Shown: positions 35,072 to 45,005, counted from the stretch's first letter. The stretch: DNA of 64,000 nt from Betaproteobacteria bacterium (GCA_016708825.1 JADJEZ010000006.1:62001-126000); one strand, 5' to 3'. Translations and numbers: made by a program. The notes: generated from the letters alone by a model not told the origin.

Positions 35072-35728
35072 TCAGGCGACGATCACCACGTGCACGCGGT
35101 AGGGCCCGTGGGCGCCGATGACGATCGTCTGCTCGATGTCCGCCGTGCGCGAGGGCCCGGAGACGAAGAACACGCTTCTCGGCGGCTCCCCGACCTCGCG
35201 GCGCAGGAGCGCGAAGGCATCCTCCATCGTGTCCAGCAGGCGCGCGGCGCGCACGATGCACAGGTGCGTCTCCGGCAGCAGCGCGGTGAGCTTGGGACTC
35301 TCCGGCGCCGAAAGCAGCAGCGTCGTGCCGGTTTCCGCGATGGCGCAGAAGCAACCCGTGAGGCCCGTCCTGTCCTGCGACGTCGCCGGCCGGTCGTCGA
35401 AGGCGATGCCCGCGCCGTCCCAGTCGAGCCCGGCGAACTCGTGCCACCCCGCGAGCCGGCGCTCGAGCCCGCCTTCGTCGAGGTAGCGCGCGATCTCGGC
35501 CGGAATGCCCCCGTCGGAGGCCACGGTCGCGTGCGTCGTTCCCAGCCGCTCGCATTCCCTGCGGAACTGCGCGAGGCGATCCGGCGCGTGCGCGAACGGC
35601 GGCTGCGGCCCCACTTCGTGGCGGGCGACGGCCTCGCGCACGAGGGCCCGTTCCTGCTCGGTCGGCTCCACGCCGGGCCGCCCCTGGGCCTTGCGGATCC
35701 TCGCGAGAATGTTTTCCCGGGCTCCCAT
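35072..35728 (-). CDS. lutC: Lactate utilization protein C (LUD domain)
   Basis: 218 residues of the LutC/YkgG LUD family. The conserved core AIAETGTTLL, then a C-terminal GPSRTADIEQTIVIGAHGP, is diagnostic; the latter is the family's GPSxTxDIE motif. Works with LutA and LutB in L-lactate oxidation to pyruvate. ATG 17 bases after the lutB stop. Confidence 0.93.
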   Translation of the reverse strand: MGARENILARIRKAQGRPGVEPTEQERALVREAVARHEVGPQPPFAHAPDRLAQFRRECERLGTTHATVASDGGIPAEIARYLDEGGLERRLAGWHEFAGLDWDGAGIAFDDRPATSQDRTGLTGCFCAIAETGTTLLLSAPESPKLTALLPETHLCIVRAARLLDTMEDAFALLRREVGEPPRSVFFVSGPSRTADIEQTIVIGAHGPYRVHVVIVA

Positions 35729-35745
35729 GGCGCTTCAGGCCCCCT

Positions 35746-37171
35746 TCATCGCGCGCCGTCCGCGGCGCTATCGCGCCTGCGGCGGTAGAGCTCGCGAAAG
35801 GTCTTGCCTTCGGGCGCCGGCATGTCGCGGCCCTTGGTCCAGCCGTCGATCCCCGGCAGCGAATGGATGAGGCCGTCACGGCCCCCCATCCATTTCGCGA
35901 TGCGCGCGCCGGCGCCCGAGAGCAGCGCGTAGAGCCCCGGCCGGGTCACGGCGAATCCCCAGGCGGCGATCGCCATCCGTTCTGCCCACGGCCTGAGCTT
36001 GCGGTCGAACTGCTGCTCGCGGAGCTTGCGCATGAGGTCGGGCAGCGGGATCTTCACCGGGCAGGCCACCGCGCATTCGCCGCAGAAGGTGGCGGCGTTG
36101 GGCAGGTCGCCCGCGTTCTCCAGGCCCACGTACACGGGGGTGAGGATCGAACCCATGGGGCCCGGGTAGACCCAGCCGTAGGCGTGGCCGCCCACGTTCT
36201 GGTAGACGGGGCAGTGGTTCATGCACGCTCCGCAGCGGATGCAGCGCAGCATTTCCTGGAGGTCGCTTCCGACGAGCTTGGTGCGCCCCGCGTCCACGAG
36301 CACGATGTGCATCTGCTCCGGGCCGTCGACGTCGCCCGGCATCTTCACGCCCGTGGTGAGCGTGAGGTAGTTGGCGATCGTCTGCCCGATGGCCGAGCGC
36401 GGCAGCAGGCGGATCAGGGTCGCGAAGTCCTCGAGTGTGCCGATCACCTTTTCCACGCCGGTGATCACGCAGTGGATGCGCGGAAGCGTGGTCACCATGT
36501 CCGCGTTGCCCTCGTTGGTGACGGTGAGCGTGGTGCCCGTCTCCGCGATGACGAAGTTCGACCCCGACACGCCCATGTCCGCGGTGAGGAAGTGCTCGCG
36601 CAGCGCCTCGCGTGCCTCCCGCGTCATGGCCGGGATGTCGGTGAGCCGCGGCTTGCCGTGGGCGGCCACGAAGAGATCCGCCACCTGCTCCTTCGACTTG
36701 TGCACGGCGGGGGCGACGATGTGCGAGGGCGGCTCATGGGCGAGCTGCAGGATGTACTCGCCCAGGTCCGTCTCGACCACCTGCACGCCGGCGGCCTCCA
36801 GGCGCCTCGTTGAGGTTCACCTCCTCCGAGACCATCGACTTGGACTTGGTGACCTTCTTCACGCCGTTCTTCGCCGCGATGTCCACGATGATGCGGCAGG
36901 CCTCCTCGGCCGTCTCGGCCCAGTGGACGACCGCCCCGCGCTTCGTGGCGTTGGCCTCGAACTCGACCAGGTAGGCGTCCAGGTTCGCGAGCGCGCGGTC
37001 GCGGACCATCGCGGCGTGGGTGCGCACCTCCTCCCAGACGCCGAACTCCGCGACGGCCTTCGCGCGGCCGTCGACGAACTTGCCCTTGGCCTTGCGCATG
37101 TTCGCCTGCAGGAGCTCGTCGCCGAGCTTCTCGCTGGCGCGTCGCTTGAAGAACATGGACTGGACCTGCAT
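35746..37171 (-). CDS. lutB: Lactate utilization iron-sulfur protein LutB (one-base frameshift)
   Basis: The N-terminal part is read from ATG 37171 (or 37156) and includes KSKSMVSEEVNLNE. An extra G at about 36805 breaks the frame; the continuation RLEAAGVQVVETDLGEYI lies in the next frame and runs to the stop at 35746. Repaired length about 474 residues, normal for LutB. LUD domain with SNFVIAETGTTLTV, two 4Fe-4S ferredoxin motifs (CIRCGACMNHCPVY and CGECAVACPVKIP) and a C-terminal DUF3390-type tail. Transfers electrons from lactate towards the respiratory chain. Confidence 0.87.
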
Positions 37172-37176
37172 CGCGC

Positions 37177-37899
37177 TCAGCCCTCGCCCGCGAGCACTTG
37201 CGCGAAGTGCAGGACCTTCGTGTCGCGGTCCCCCGTGCGGCGCAGCCGCCCCTCGATGTTCAGCAGGCACCCGAGGTCGCCGCCGACGACGGTGCCCGCG
37301 CCCGTGGCGCGCAGGGACTCGCACTTGTTCTCGCACATGCGCGTGGAAATGTCGCCCAACTTGATGGAAAAGGTGCCGCCGAAGCCGCAGCAGCGCTCCG
37401 CGTCGCCCATCTCCGCGATCCTCGCGCCCGCCATCTGCAGGAGATAGCGCGGCTGCATCTTCACGCCGAGCTCCCGAAGCCCCGCGCAGCTGTCGTGGTA
37501 GGTGAGCTCCCCGGCGAACTTCCCGGGCACGCTTTCGACCTTGAGGACCTCCACCAGGAACTGCGACAGCTCGTACCACTTCGCCGCGAGCTTCTCGAAC
37601 TCCGGCAGGTCGGGCTCGTCCCGGAAGAGGTCGTGGACCGTGGCGAGCTTCATCTGCCCCGAGCAGGAACCCGAAGGGGCCACGACGTAGTCGCAGTCGC
37701 GGAACTCGGAGAGCACCTTGCGCGCGAGCACCTTGGCGATATCCCGCCCGCCCGAGTTGTAGCCCGGCTGGCCGCAGCAGGTCTGGGATTCCGGGACGAC
37801 GACCTCGCAGCCCGCGCCCTCGAGGAGCTTGAGCGCCGCGAACCCGATCCCGGGCCGGGCGAGGTCCACGAGGCAAGTGACGAAGAGGCCGACTTTCAT
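37177..37899 (-). CDS. lutA: Lactate utilization protein A (heterodisulfide reductase-like Fe-S oxidoreductase)
   Basis: 240 residues with both CCG domains: TCCGQPGYNSGG and ERCCGFGGTFSIK, the cysteine clusters that bind the iron-sulfur cofactor. Also YHDSCAGLRELG. First gene of lutABC, 5 bases before lutB. Start is the ATG at 37899, with MKVGLFVTCLVD as the typical N terminus. Confidence 0.93.
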   Translation of the reverse strand: MKVGLFVTCLVDLARPGIGFAALKLLEGAGCEVVVPESQTCCGQPGYNSGGRDIAKVLARKVLSEFRDCDYVVAPSGSCSGQMKLATVHDLFRDEPDLPEFEKLAAKWYELSQFLVEVLKVESVPGKFAGELTYHDSCAGLRELGVKMQPRYLLQMAGARIAEMGDAERCCGFGGTFSIKLGDISTRMCENKCESLRATGAGTVVGGDLGCLLNIEGRLRRTGDRDTKVLHFAQVLAGEG

Positions 37900-38025
37900 G
37901 GGCCCATTATGCCCACAGTCGCGCACGCCGCTCGTGAACGTGCCTCACCGCCGTCGTGAAGCGGTTTCACCATCGGGCATCCCCGCCCGGGCATCATGGC
38001 GGCAACGTCACGAAGGGGAGGCGCC

Positions 38026-39105
38026 ATGGCAGACAGCGTGATCCGGTCGCTCGAGGCACGAGCCGTGAAGGTCCCGATGGCGGAACCCCACCGCACCGCA
38101 AGCGGGGTCATCACCGAATCCCCCCTGGTCCTGGTGGATCTCCTCACCGCCGAGGGCGTGCGCGGCCACGCGATCGTCTTCACCTACACCGCGATGGCTC
38201 TCGGCCCCGTCGCGGAGCTCGTCGCGAATCTCGCGCCCCTCGTGGCCGGCCGCGTGCTCGCACCGCAGGCGATCACGAACGAGCTCCTTGCGCGCTTCCG
38301 GCTCCTGGGAACCCACGGGCTCCTGGGCATGGCCCTCTCCGGCATCGACATGGCCCTCTGGGATGCGCAGGCGCGCTCGACGGGCGTGCCGCTCTGCGCC
38401 CTGATGGGGGCGAAGCCGCGACCCGTGCCCGCCTACGGCCCGGTGGGCTACGTGGGCGCGAAGGATTCGGCGCGTGTCGCGGAGGGCTGGGCAGCGCGCG
38501 GGCTCCCGGGGGTCAAGGCGAAGATCGGCTATCCCGATGTCCAGGAGGATCTTGCCGTCGTGCGCGCCATCCGCTCGGCCGTGGGGCCGGACGCGGCCAT
38601 TCTCGTCGACTACAACCAGAGCCTCGCCGCCGGTGAGGCGCACCGCAGGCTCGAGCGACTCGATGGCGAGGGCCTCGAATGGGTCGAGGAACCGGTGATC
38701 GCCGAGGACTACGCCGGCATGGCGGGCGTAGCGCGTTCGGCGGCGACGCCGATACAGGCCGGGGAAAACTGGTGGGGGCCCCTGGAATTCGCCAAGGCCC
38801 TCGAGGCCGGCGCCTCGGACCTTTTCATGCCCGACCTCATGAAGGTGTTCGGCATTACCGGCTGGATCGAGATCGCCGCGCTCGCGGCCGCGCGCGGGAT
38901 TCCCGTCTCCAACCACCTCTTCCCCGAGACCAGCGCCCACGCACTCGCCGCCACGCCCACCGCGCACTGGCTCGAATACAACGACTGGTGGAATCCGGTG
39001 CTCGCCGAGCCCCTGGCGCTCGCCGACGGGCGGGCCACGGCCGCCGACCGCCCGGGCAGCGGCATCGAGTGGGACGAGGCGGCGGTCGCGCGATTCGCCG
39101 CCTGA
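38026..39105 (+). CDS. Enolase superfamily enzyme, mandelate racemase/muconate cycloisomerase type
   Basis: 359 residues. The N-terminal capping domain is followed by the barrel with Lys-x-Lys (GVKAKIGY), metal ligands Asp in VDYNQS, Glu in WVEEPV and Glu in QAGENWW, and His in NHLFPE acting as the second base. This order is that of mandelate racemase-subgroup dehydratases/racemases. The substrate (a hydroxy or sugar acid) is unknown. ATG with GGGGAGG upstream. It faces the LysR gene, whose 3' end is 4 bases away. Confidence 0.87.
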   Translation: MADSVIRSLEARAVKVPMAEPHRTASGVITESPLVLVDLLTAEGVRGHAIVFTYTAMALGPVAELVANLAPLVAGRVLAPQAITNELLARFRLLGTHGLLGMALSGIDMALWDAQARSTGVPLCALMGAKPRPVPAYGPVGYVGAKDSARVAEGWAARGLPGVKAKIGYPDVQEDLAVVRAIRSAVGPDAAILVDYNQSLAAGEAHRRLERLDGEGLEWVEEPVIAEDYAGMAGVARSAATPIQAGENWWGPLEFAKALEAGASDLFMPDLMKVFGITGWIEIAALAAARGIPVSNHLFPETSAHALAATPTAHWLEYNDWWNPVLAEPLALADGRATAADRPGSGIEWDEAAVARFAA

Positions 39106-39109
39106 AAGC

Positions 39110-39994
39110 CTAGAAGGCGGTCGCGCGGATCCAGTCGCTGAATGCGCGCACGACCGGACGCGTCGCATCGGCTTCGCTCACGACGAGGTAGTAGGCGTTG
39201 GGCGAGGCCGCCTCGATGGGCGAGAGCCGGACCACGGCTCGCGAATCGAGCCACGCGCGATGCAGCACCGAGCGGGCGAGCGCGATGCCCTGCCCCTGCG
39301 CCGCCGCTTCCACCAGCATGCCCAGGTCGTTGAACAAGGGGCCGCCACCGGGCTCCGCGGCATCGATGCCCGCGGCCGCGAACCAGGTCCGCCACTTGTC
39401 GCGCGGATTGCGCAACAGCGTCGAGCCCGCGATGTCGACCGGGGTGATCGCGCCGCTCGGCGAAAGGCCCCTCGCAAACGCGGCGCTCGCCACGGGAAAG
39501 ATGCTCTCGCGGAAAAGCCTCTCCGATTCCATGCCCGGGAAACGGCCGTCGCCGAACCGGATCTCCACGTCGGCCTGCGCGCCCTTGACTTCCGAAAACG
39601 GGATGGAGAGCGAGAACTCGATGTCGATCGCCGGATGCGCCGCCCGAAACGCCGCCAGTCGCGGCACGAGCAGCTGGCGCGCAAAGGTCGGCGGCGAGAC
39701 CAGCCGCAGGCGCTCCCGGTCGCGATCGCCGATGCGCGGCCGCGCCAGGCGCGCAAGCCTGTCGAGCGCCTCCCGCACGTCCTCGAGGTAGCGCGTCCCT
39801 GCGATCGTGAGTTCCACGCGCGGGCCGCGTCGTGCGAACAGCGATTCGCCGAGGCTCTCCTCGAGATTGGCGATGCGGTGGCTCACCGCCGAGGGGGTGA
39901 TGCTCAACTCGGCCGCGGCGCGCGCGAAACTCGCGTGGCGTGCGCAGGCCTCGAACGCGAGGAGCAGGTGCAGCGGGGGAACCGCGGAGCTCAT
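39110..39994 (-). CDS. LysR-family transcriptional regulator (GcvA-like)
   Basis: 294 residues with an N-terminal winged helix-turn-helix (residues about 8-66: FEACARHASFARAAAEL, TPSAVSHRIANLEE) and a type 2 periplasmic-binding effector domain. The AELSITPSAVSHRI motif groups it with GcvA/AmpR-type regulators. Convergent with the enolase-superfamily gene, so it may control that gene or an unlinked target. Confidence 0.92.
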   Translation of the reverse strand: MSSAVPPLHLLLAFEACARHASFARAAAELSITPSAVSHRIANLEESLGESLFARRGPRVELTIAGTRYLEDVREALDRLARLARPRIGDRDRERLRLVSPPTFARQLLVPRLAAFRAAHPAIDIEFSLSIPFSEVKGAQADVEIRFGDGRFPGMESERLFRESIFPVASAAFARGLSPSGAITPVDIAGSTLLRNPRDKWRTWFAAAGIDAAEPGGGPLFNDLGMLVEAAAQGQGIALARSVLHRAWLDSRAVVRLSPIEAASPNAYYLVVSEADATRPVVRAFSDWIRATAF

Positions 39995-40033
39995 GTCCGA
40001 ATCCCGGCCGAACGCGGCCGCGATTCGCCCGTG

Positions 40034-40936
40034 TCAGCCGGAGCGGAAGGCGCCGGCGAGCTTGGCGGGGTTCTTCTCGAGCCAGCGCTTGATGCGGTTG
40101 GCGTCGCCGATGCGCGTGAGCCGGCCCCAGGAATCGAGGAGCACGATCACGACCGGCGTGTTGGCGATGATGGCCTGCATGACGAGGCACTTGCCGGATT
40201 CGCTGATGTAGCCCGTCTTCGACAGGCCGATGTCCCAGTTGCCGGCGCGCACCAGCGCGTTGGTGTTCACGTAGGCCACCTTGCGGCCGGAATCGGGCAG
40301 CGTCACGTCGAGCGCCACGGTGGTCGAGTAGTCGCGGATCGCGTCGTACTTCGAGGCCTCCGCGACGAGGCGGCCGAGATCCGCGGGGCTGGAGACGTTG
40401 CCCGGGGCGAGCCCGCTCGCGTCCACGAACTGCGTGGCTTCGAGGCCGAGAAGCGTCGCCTTCGCGTTCATGGCGCCAATGAACGCAGGCGTGCCGCCGG
40501 GGTAGGTCCGGCCCAGGGCGGCGGCGGCGCGGTTGTCGGAGGCCACGAGCGCGATGCGGATCAGGTCCTCGCGGCGGAAGTGCGCGCCCACGGGCAGCCT
40601 CGACTTCGTGCCCTTGAGCGTGTCGAGGTCCTCGACGGAGATCTGCACGGCCCCGTCCAGGGGCAGCTTCGAATCGAGGATCACCATCGCCGTCATCAGC
40701 TTGGTGATCGAGGCGATGGGGTGGACCTGGTCCGCGTTCTTCGCGAAGAGCGTCTCGCCGGTGTTCGCATCGAGCACCAGTGCAGCGGAGGACAGGAGGT
40801 TCGGGTCGCCGTCCTTGTCGACGTCCGCTATCGCGCGCGACGCCTTGGACGACTTGGCGCGCGCAGACGGCTTGTCCCCCGCGAAAGAGGCGGTGGCGAA
40901 GGCGAGAAGCGTGAAAAGGACCGCGAGAAGCTTCAT
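40034..40936 (-). CDS. pbpG: D-alanyl-D-alanine endopeptidase/carboxypeptidase (peptidase S11, PbpG-like)
   Basis: 300 residues, signal peptide 1-19 (MKLLAVLFTLLAFATASFA). The penicilloyl-serine transferase motifs are SITK (catalytic Ser and Lys), SDN and SKTGY. Low-molecular-mass class C PBP, cleaving peptidoglycan cross-links in the periplasm. Size and absence of the C-terminal PBP5 anchor domain suggest PBP7-type. Divergent from metY across 102 bases. Confidence 0.9.
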   Translation of the reverse strand: MKLLAVLFTLLAFATASFAGDKPSARAKSSKASRAIADVDKDGDPNLLSSAALVLDANTGETLFAKNADQVHPIASITKLMTAMVILDSKLPLDGAVQISVEDLDTLKGTKSRLPVGAHFRREDLIRIALVASDNRAAAALGRTYPGGTPAFIGAMNAKATLLGLEATQFVDASGLAPGNVSSPADLGRLVAEASKYDAIRDYSTTVALDVTLPDSGRKVAYVNTNALVRAGNWDIGLSKTGYISESGKCLVMQAIIANTPVVIVLLDSWGRLTRIGDANRIKRWLEKNPAKLAGAFRSG

Positions 40937-41038
40937 GGAGACCCGGATGCCGCGAGGCGAAGCAGCACCATAGCAAAGATGTGCCGTCCGTGACAAGATA
41001 AGTCTTCCCTCACGAAGCCTCCTCAAATCCCTGATTCG

Positions 41039-42337
41039 ATGGCCCATTCCGGTCCAAAAACGCCGCATATCGACACCCTCGCGGTGCACGCCGGCCAGTC
41101 TCCCGACCCGGCAACGGGCGCCCGGGCCGTGCCGATCTACCAGAGTGCGAGCTTCGTCCTGCCCGATACGGACACCGCCGCCGCGCTCTTCAACCTGGAA
41201 CTGCCCGGGCACGTCTACTCGCGGCTGTCCAACCCGACGGTGGCCGTCTTCGAGGAGCGCATGGCCGCGCTCGAGGGGGGCGTGGGCGCCATAGCCACCG
41301 CCAGCGGCCAGGCCGCGCTGCACCTGGCCATCGCGACCCTCATGGGCCGGGGCGGGCACATCGTGTCCTCGGCAAGCCTCTACGGCGGCTCCCACAACCT
41401 GCTGCACTACACCCTGCCCCGCTTCGGGATCGAGACCACCTTCGTGCCCGTGGGAGACCCCGGCGCCTGGCGCGGCGCCATCCGGCCAGAGACGCGGCTG
41501 CTCTTCGGGGAGAGCGTGGGCAACCCCTCCGTCGGGGTGCTCGACATCCCGGCGCTGGGAGAGATCGCCGACGCGCACGCCATCCCCCTGCTGGTCGACG
41601 CCACGGTGACCACGCCCTGCCTCGGCCGCGCCCTCGACATGGGCGCGCATCTCGTAGTGCACTCGGCGACGAAGTTCCTGTCCGGGCACGGGGTCGTGAT
41701 CGGCGGCGTGCTCGTGGACGGGGGCCGGTTCGACTGGGACGCGAGCGGGAAATTCCCGACGCTCACGGAGCCCTACGACGGCTTCCACGGCATGGTGTTC
41801 AGCGAGGAGTCCGCGGTTTCCGCCTTCCTGCTGCGCGCGCGCCGCGAGGGCCTGCGGGATTTCGGCGCGTGCATGGCGGCGATGACGGCCTTCCAGATCC
41901 TGCAGGGACTCGAGACCCTGCACCTGCGCATGCCGCGGCACGTGCGCACGACGGCGACGGTGGTCGAGTTCCTCGCGCGGCACGAGGCCGTGGCGCGCGT
42001 GCACCACCCGGACGTGGCCGCGCACCCGGACCACGCGCTCGCCAAGCGCCTCTACCCGGATGGTTGCAGCGCGATTCTCGCCTTCGAGCTGAAGGGCGGG
42101 CGCGAGGCGGGGCGCAAGTTCATCGAGGCGCTCACGCTCTTCTCCCACCTCGCCAACATCGGGGACGCGAAGTCGCTCGTGATCCACCCGGCCTCCACGA
42201 CGCACTTCCGCATGGACGACGCCGCGCTCGCCGCCGCCGGCATCGGCGCCGGCACCGTGCGCCTGTCCATCGGCCTGGAGCATCCCGACGACCTGCTCGA
42301 GGACCTCTCCCGGGCGTTGCGCGCCTCGCAGAAATGA
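41039..42337 (+). CDS. metY: O-acetylhomoserine sulfhydrylase/aminocarboxypropyltransferase (Cys/Met metabolism PLP enzyme)
   Basis: 432 residues, the length of MetY. N-terminal THxxTLAVHAGQ-like start (HIDTLAVHAGQSPDP), PIYQSASF, YSRLSNPTV, the cofactor region ASGQAALHLA, and the PLP lysine in VHSATKFLSGHG. Near the C terminus TLFSHLANIGDAKSLVIHPASTTH is family-typical. Makes homocysteine from O-acetylhomoserine and sulfide. Its stop overlaps the start of an alpha/beta hydrolase. Confidence 0.92.
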   Translation: MAHSGPKTPHIDTLAVHAGQSPDPATGARAVPIYQSASFVLPDTDTAAALFNLELPGHVYSRLSNPTVAVFEERMAALEGGVGAIATASGQAALHLAIATLMGRGGHIVSSASLYGGSHNLLHYTLPRFGIETTFVPVGDPGAWRGAIRPETRLLFGESVGNPSVGVLDIPALGEIADAHAIPLLVDATVTTPCLGRALDMGAHLVVHSATKFLSGHGVVIGGVLVDGGRFDWDASGKFPTLTEPYDGFHGMVFSEESAVSAFLLRARREGLRDFGACMAAMTAFQILQGLETLHLRMPRHVRTTATVVEFLARHEAVARVHHPDVAAHPDHALAKRLYPDGCSAILAFELKGGREAGRKFIEALTLFSHLANIGDAKSLVIHPASTTHFRMDDAALAAAGIGAGTVRLSIGLEHPDDLLEDLSRALRASQK

Positions 42338-43131
42338 ACTTCATCGTGCAGGGCTACCCGGCCTGGGCCTATGGCGGCGGAAGAACCTTCGACCCGGCGC
42401 TGCCGGCCATCGTGTTTCTCCACGGCGCCGCGCTGGACCACAGCGTGTGGCAATGGCAGTCGCGCTACTTCGCGCACCACGGCTTCGCCGTGCTCGCCGT
42501 GGACCTGCCGGGCCACGGCCGCAGCCCGGGCACGCCGCGCCCGACCATCGGGGCGATGGCCGACTGGGTCGCGGACCTGGTCGAGGCCGCCGGTCTCGAG
42601 GCCGCGCACGTCGTCGGCCACAGCATGGGCTCGCTCGTCGCGCTGGACACCGCCATTCGCCATCCGCGGCGCGTGGCGAGGCTTGCACTCCTCGGAGCCG
42701 CGGTGCCGATGGCGGTGGGAGAGCCGTTCCTCGCCGCGGCAAAGGACGATTCGCCCGCGGCTTTCGACATGCAGTCGGTGTGGGGGCATGCCCGCCACGT
42801 GGCGCTGGCGGCAAGTGCGGTCCCGGGCATCGCGCTCCACGGCGCGAGTCGCCGGCTCGTGGCGCGTGCGCGCCCGGGCGTGCAGCACACGGACCTCGCG
42901 GCCTGCCATGCCTACGCGCCTGCGGTCGAAGCCCTGCACGGCGTCAAGGCCCCGACGCTGGTCGTCGCCGGCCGACGCGACCTGATGACGCCGTGGAAAT
43001 CCGGAGAGGCGCTAGCGCGCGAGATCCCGGGTGCCGCTTTCGTGCTCCTGGACGCGGGCCACGCCATGACGGGCGAGTCGCCACGCGAGGTCCTGCACGC
43101 GCTCCACGCGCACCTGCGCGCCCGTCCCTAG
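42334..43131 (+). CDS. Alpha/beta hydrolase
   Basis: 265 residues beginning ATG overlapping the metY stop (ATGA). FLHGAALDHSVW supplies the oxyanion loop, VVGHSMGSL the nucleophile, GRRDLMTPWKS the acid region and DAGHAMTGESP the catalytic His. Typical small esterase/acyl hydrolase fold. The MetX-like acetyltransferase fold also has this shape, but length and motifs fit ordinary hydrolases. Translational coupling with metY hints at a role around homoserine esters, which is inference. Confidence 0.86.
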   Translation: MNFIVQGYPAWAYGGGRTFDPALPAIVFLHGAALDHSVWQWQSRYFAHHGFAVLAVDLPGHGRSPGTPRPTIGAMADWVADLVEAAGLEAAHVVGHSMGSLVALDTAIRHPRRVARLALLGAAVPMAVGEPFLAAAKDDSPAAFDMQSVWGHARHVALAASAVPGIALHGASRRLVARARPGVQHTDLAACHAYAPAVEALHGVKAPTLVVAGRRDLMTPWKSGEALAREIPGAAFVLLDAGHAMTGESPREVLHALHAHLRARP

Positions 43132-43265
43132 CCCCGCCGGACGCAGGGCGCAGCGGGCTCCGGACTCAAGTTTTCCGCCGCACTGCCGATACGCGGGCAG
43201 GCGGGCTATGCGCGCTTGCCGCGCGAAGCGCCCTCCTCCCTTTCCATATCGCATCCGGAACCGCC

Positions 43266-44168
43266 TTGGACACCCTCGAATCCCTCCCCGCTTCCCCATC
43301 TCCCGCCGTGACCGACGCGCAGGCCGCCCGGATCGTCGCCGAGATCGGGATCCCCCCCTGCCCCGCGGTGCTCACGGCAATGCTGCGGGAATCGCGCAAG
43401 GACGACCCCGATTTCGCCTCCATCGGCACGTTGATCGCGAGCGACCTGGGGCTCGCGGCCGCCCTGCTGAAGACCGTCAACTCGCCCTTCTTCGGCCTCG
43501 TCACCCGTGCGACCTCGGTGCAGCAGGCGCTCACCTTCCTGGGCCTTCGCAACGTCGTGCGGCTCGTCACCGGGCTGCTCCTCAAGCAGGCGTTTCCCGT
43601 CTCGCGGGGCGAGGAAGTGAGCCAGCACTGGGAGGCGTCGTCGCGGTTCGCCGCGGGCACGGCGCGGCTTGCGCGGGAACTGCGCTGCGCCGACCGCGAC
43701 GAGGCCTACACCTTCGGGCTGTTCCGGGACTGCGGCATGCTGCTCCTGTCGGGCAAGTACGCCGATTACGCGGGGCTGCTGCGCGAGAGCGGCTTTTCCC
43801 ATGGCGACGCGCTTGCCAGGACGGAGCGCGAGCGCTACGTCACGGACCACGCGCGGGTCGGCTTCCACATGGCCACGAACTGGTTCCTCGCCGAAGAGCT
43901 GGCACTCGCGGTGCGCCACCACCACGACCGCGCGTTCCTCGCGACCGTCTCCGACGGCCCCGCGCGGCGCGCGCAGGCGCTCGTGGCCCTCGGCATGCTC
44001 ATCGACGCGATGCTCGCCGCCAACGCTCCCGGGTCGGCTGCGCGGCTCGACTCCGCGGCGCTGGAGCCCGCGCTCGAGCGTCTCGGCATCTCCGTGGACC
44101 ATGCCGAGAGCCTCGCGGGCGGCGTGATCGAAGCCTGCGCCGCCCATGACGCGGAGCGGCAATCGTGA
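43266..44168 (+). CDS. HDOD domain signalling protein
   Basis: About 300 residues from a TTG at 43266 (a GTG at 43308 is possible). HDOD domain hallmarks: IPPCPAVLTAML near the start, LIASDLGLAAALLKTVNSPFFGL, QQALTFLGLRNVVRLV and AYTFGLFRDCGMLLL. The HD metal residues are replaced, as in all HDOD proteins, so no hydrolase activity is expected. Such proteins act in signalling, often tied to c-di-GMP pathways. The stop overlaps the following EAL-type gene (GTGA). Confidence 0.88.
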   Translation: MDTLESLPASPSPAVTDAQAARIVAEIGIPPCPAVLTAMLRESRKDDPDFASIGTLIASDLGLAAALLKTVNSPFFGLVTRATSVQQALTFLGLRNVVRLVTGLLLKQAFPVSRGEEVSQHWEASSRFAAGTARLARELRCADRDEAYTFGLFRDCGMLLLSGKYADYAGLLRESGFSHGDALARTERERYVTDHARVGFHMATNWFLAEELALAVRHHHDRAFLATVSDGPARRAQALVALGMLIDAMLAANAPGSAARLDSAALEPALERLGISVDHAESLAGGVIEACAAHDAERQS

Positions 44169-44962
44169 GCGCGGCCGCCGTAGCCATGCCCTTTCCGGCG
44201 CGCTCGGGCGCGCTGCCCGGGCAGCGCGAGACGGCCGACCGGCTCATGTCGGCCCTGCGCAGCGAAGAGTTCGTCCTGTTCGCGCAACCTATCCTGCCCG
44301 CCTCGCCCACCGCGGGCGATCGCCCCTTCCAGGAAATCCTCGTCCGATTCCTCGAGGAGGAAGAAAAGCTCCTCCCGCCCGGCTCCTTCATCCCGGTGCT
44401 GGAATCGTTCCGGCTGATGACCTACCTCGACCGCTGGGCGCTCAACCGCACCGCGCGGTGGCTGCTGCGGCAACCCGTCTCCCGGGGCGCATCGCGCAAT
44501 GCCCTGAACCTCTCCGAGGACACCCTGCTCGATCCCGGCTTCGCGGCATTCGTGGAGAAACAGATCGCGAGCAGCGGCATCGCCGGCGCCGCCCTCTGCT
44601 TCGAGGTTCCGCTGGCCGAGGCGATCTCCCATGGCGATCCCGTGCTCGAGCTCGCCGCGGCCCTGAAGCCCCTGGGGTGCGCTCTCTCGCTTTCCTCCTG
44701 CGACGGCTCGCCGGGCTCGATGCGCACGCTCGAACTCCTCAAGCCGGAATTCGTGAAGATCGCGAGCGGCCTCATCGGCCGGATGGACCGCGACCCGATG
44801 GAGGCCGCCACGGTCGAGGGCATCCACCAGCGCTGCCGGGACCTGGGCATCCGCACCATCGCCGAACATGTCGAGCGCCCGCAGACGCTGGAGATCGTCC
44901 GCGGCATCGGCATCGACTACGTGCAGGGCTATCTCGTGGGCCGCCCCGCCGCCCTCTCCTGA
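44165..44962 (+). CDS. Degenerate EAL domain protein
   Basis: 265 residues from a GTG overlapping the HDOD gene. The fold of an EAL phosphodiesterase is recognisable (FVLFAQPI, FQEILVRF, FIPVLESFRLMTYLDRWAL, VKIASGLI, IRTIAEHVE, YVQGYLVGRP), but catalytic residues are lost. EAL reads EIL and the metal motif DDFG is replaced by SSCDG. The EL(T/E)E element is FEVPL. It is probably a c-di-GMP sensor or protein-interaction module rather than an enzyme. HDOD and degenerate EAL are fused in YuxH-type proteins; here they are adjacent separate genes in reversed order. Confidence 0.83.
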   Translation: MSAAAVAMPFPARSGALPGQRETADRLMSALRSEEFVLFAQPILPASPTAGDRPFQEILVRFLEEEEKLLPPGSFIPVLESFRLMTYLDRWALNRTARWLLRQPVSRGASRNALNLSEDTLLDPGFAAFVEKQIASSGIAGAALCFEVPLAEAISHGDPVLELAAALKPLGCALSLSSCDGSPGSMRTLELLKPEFVKIASGLIGRMDRDPMEAATVEGIHQRCRDLGIRTIAEHVERPQTLEIVRGIGIDYVQGYLVGRPAALS

Positions 44963-45005
44963 GCCCGGCGCGCCCCCGGCCGCGGCCGTCGTGGTCGAGC
45001 GAAGT

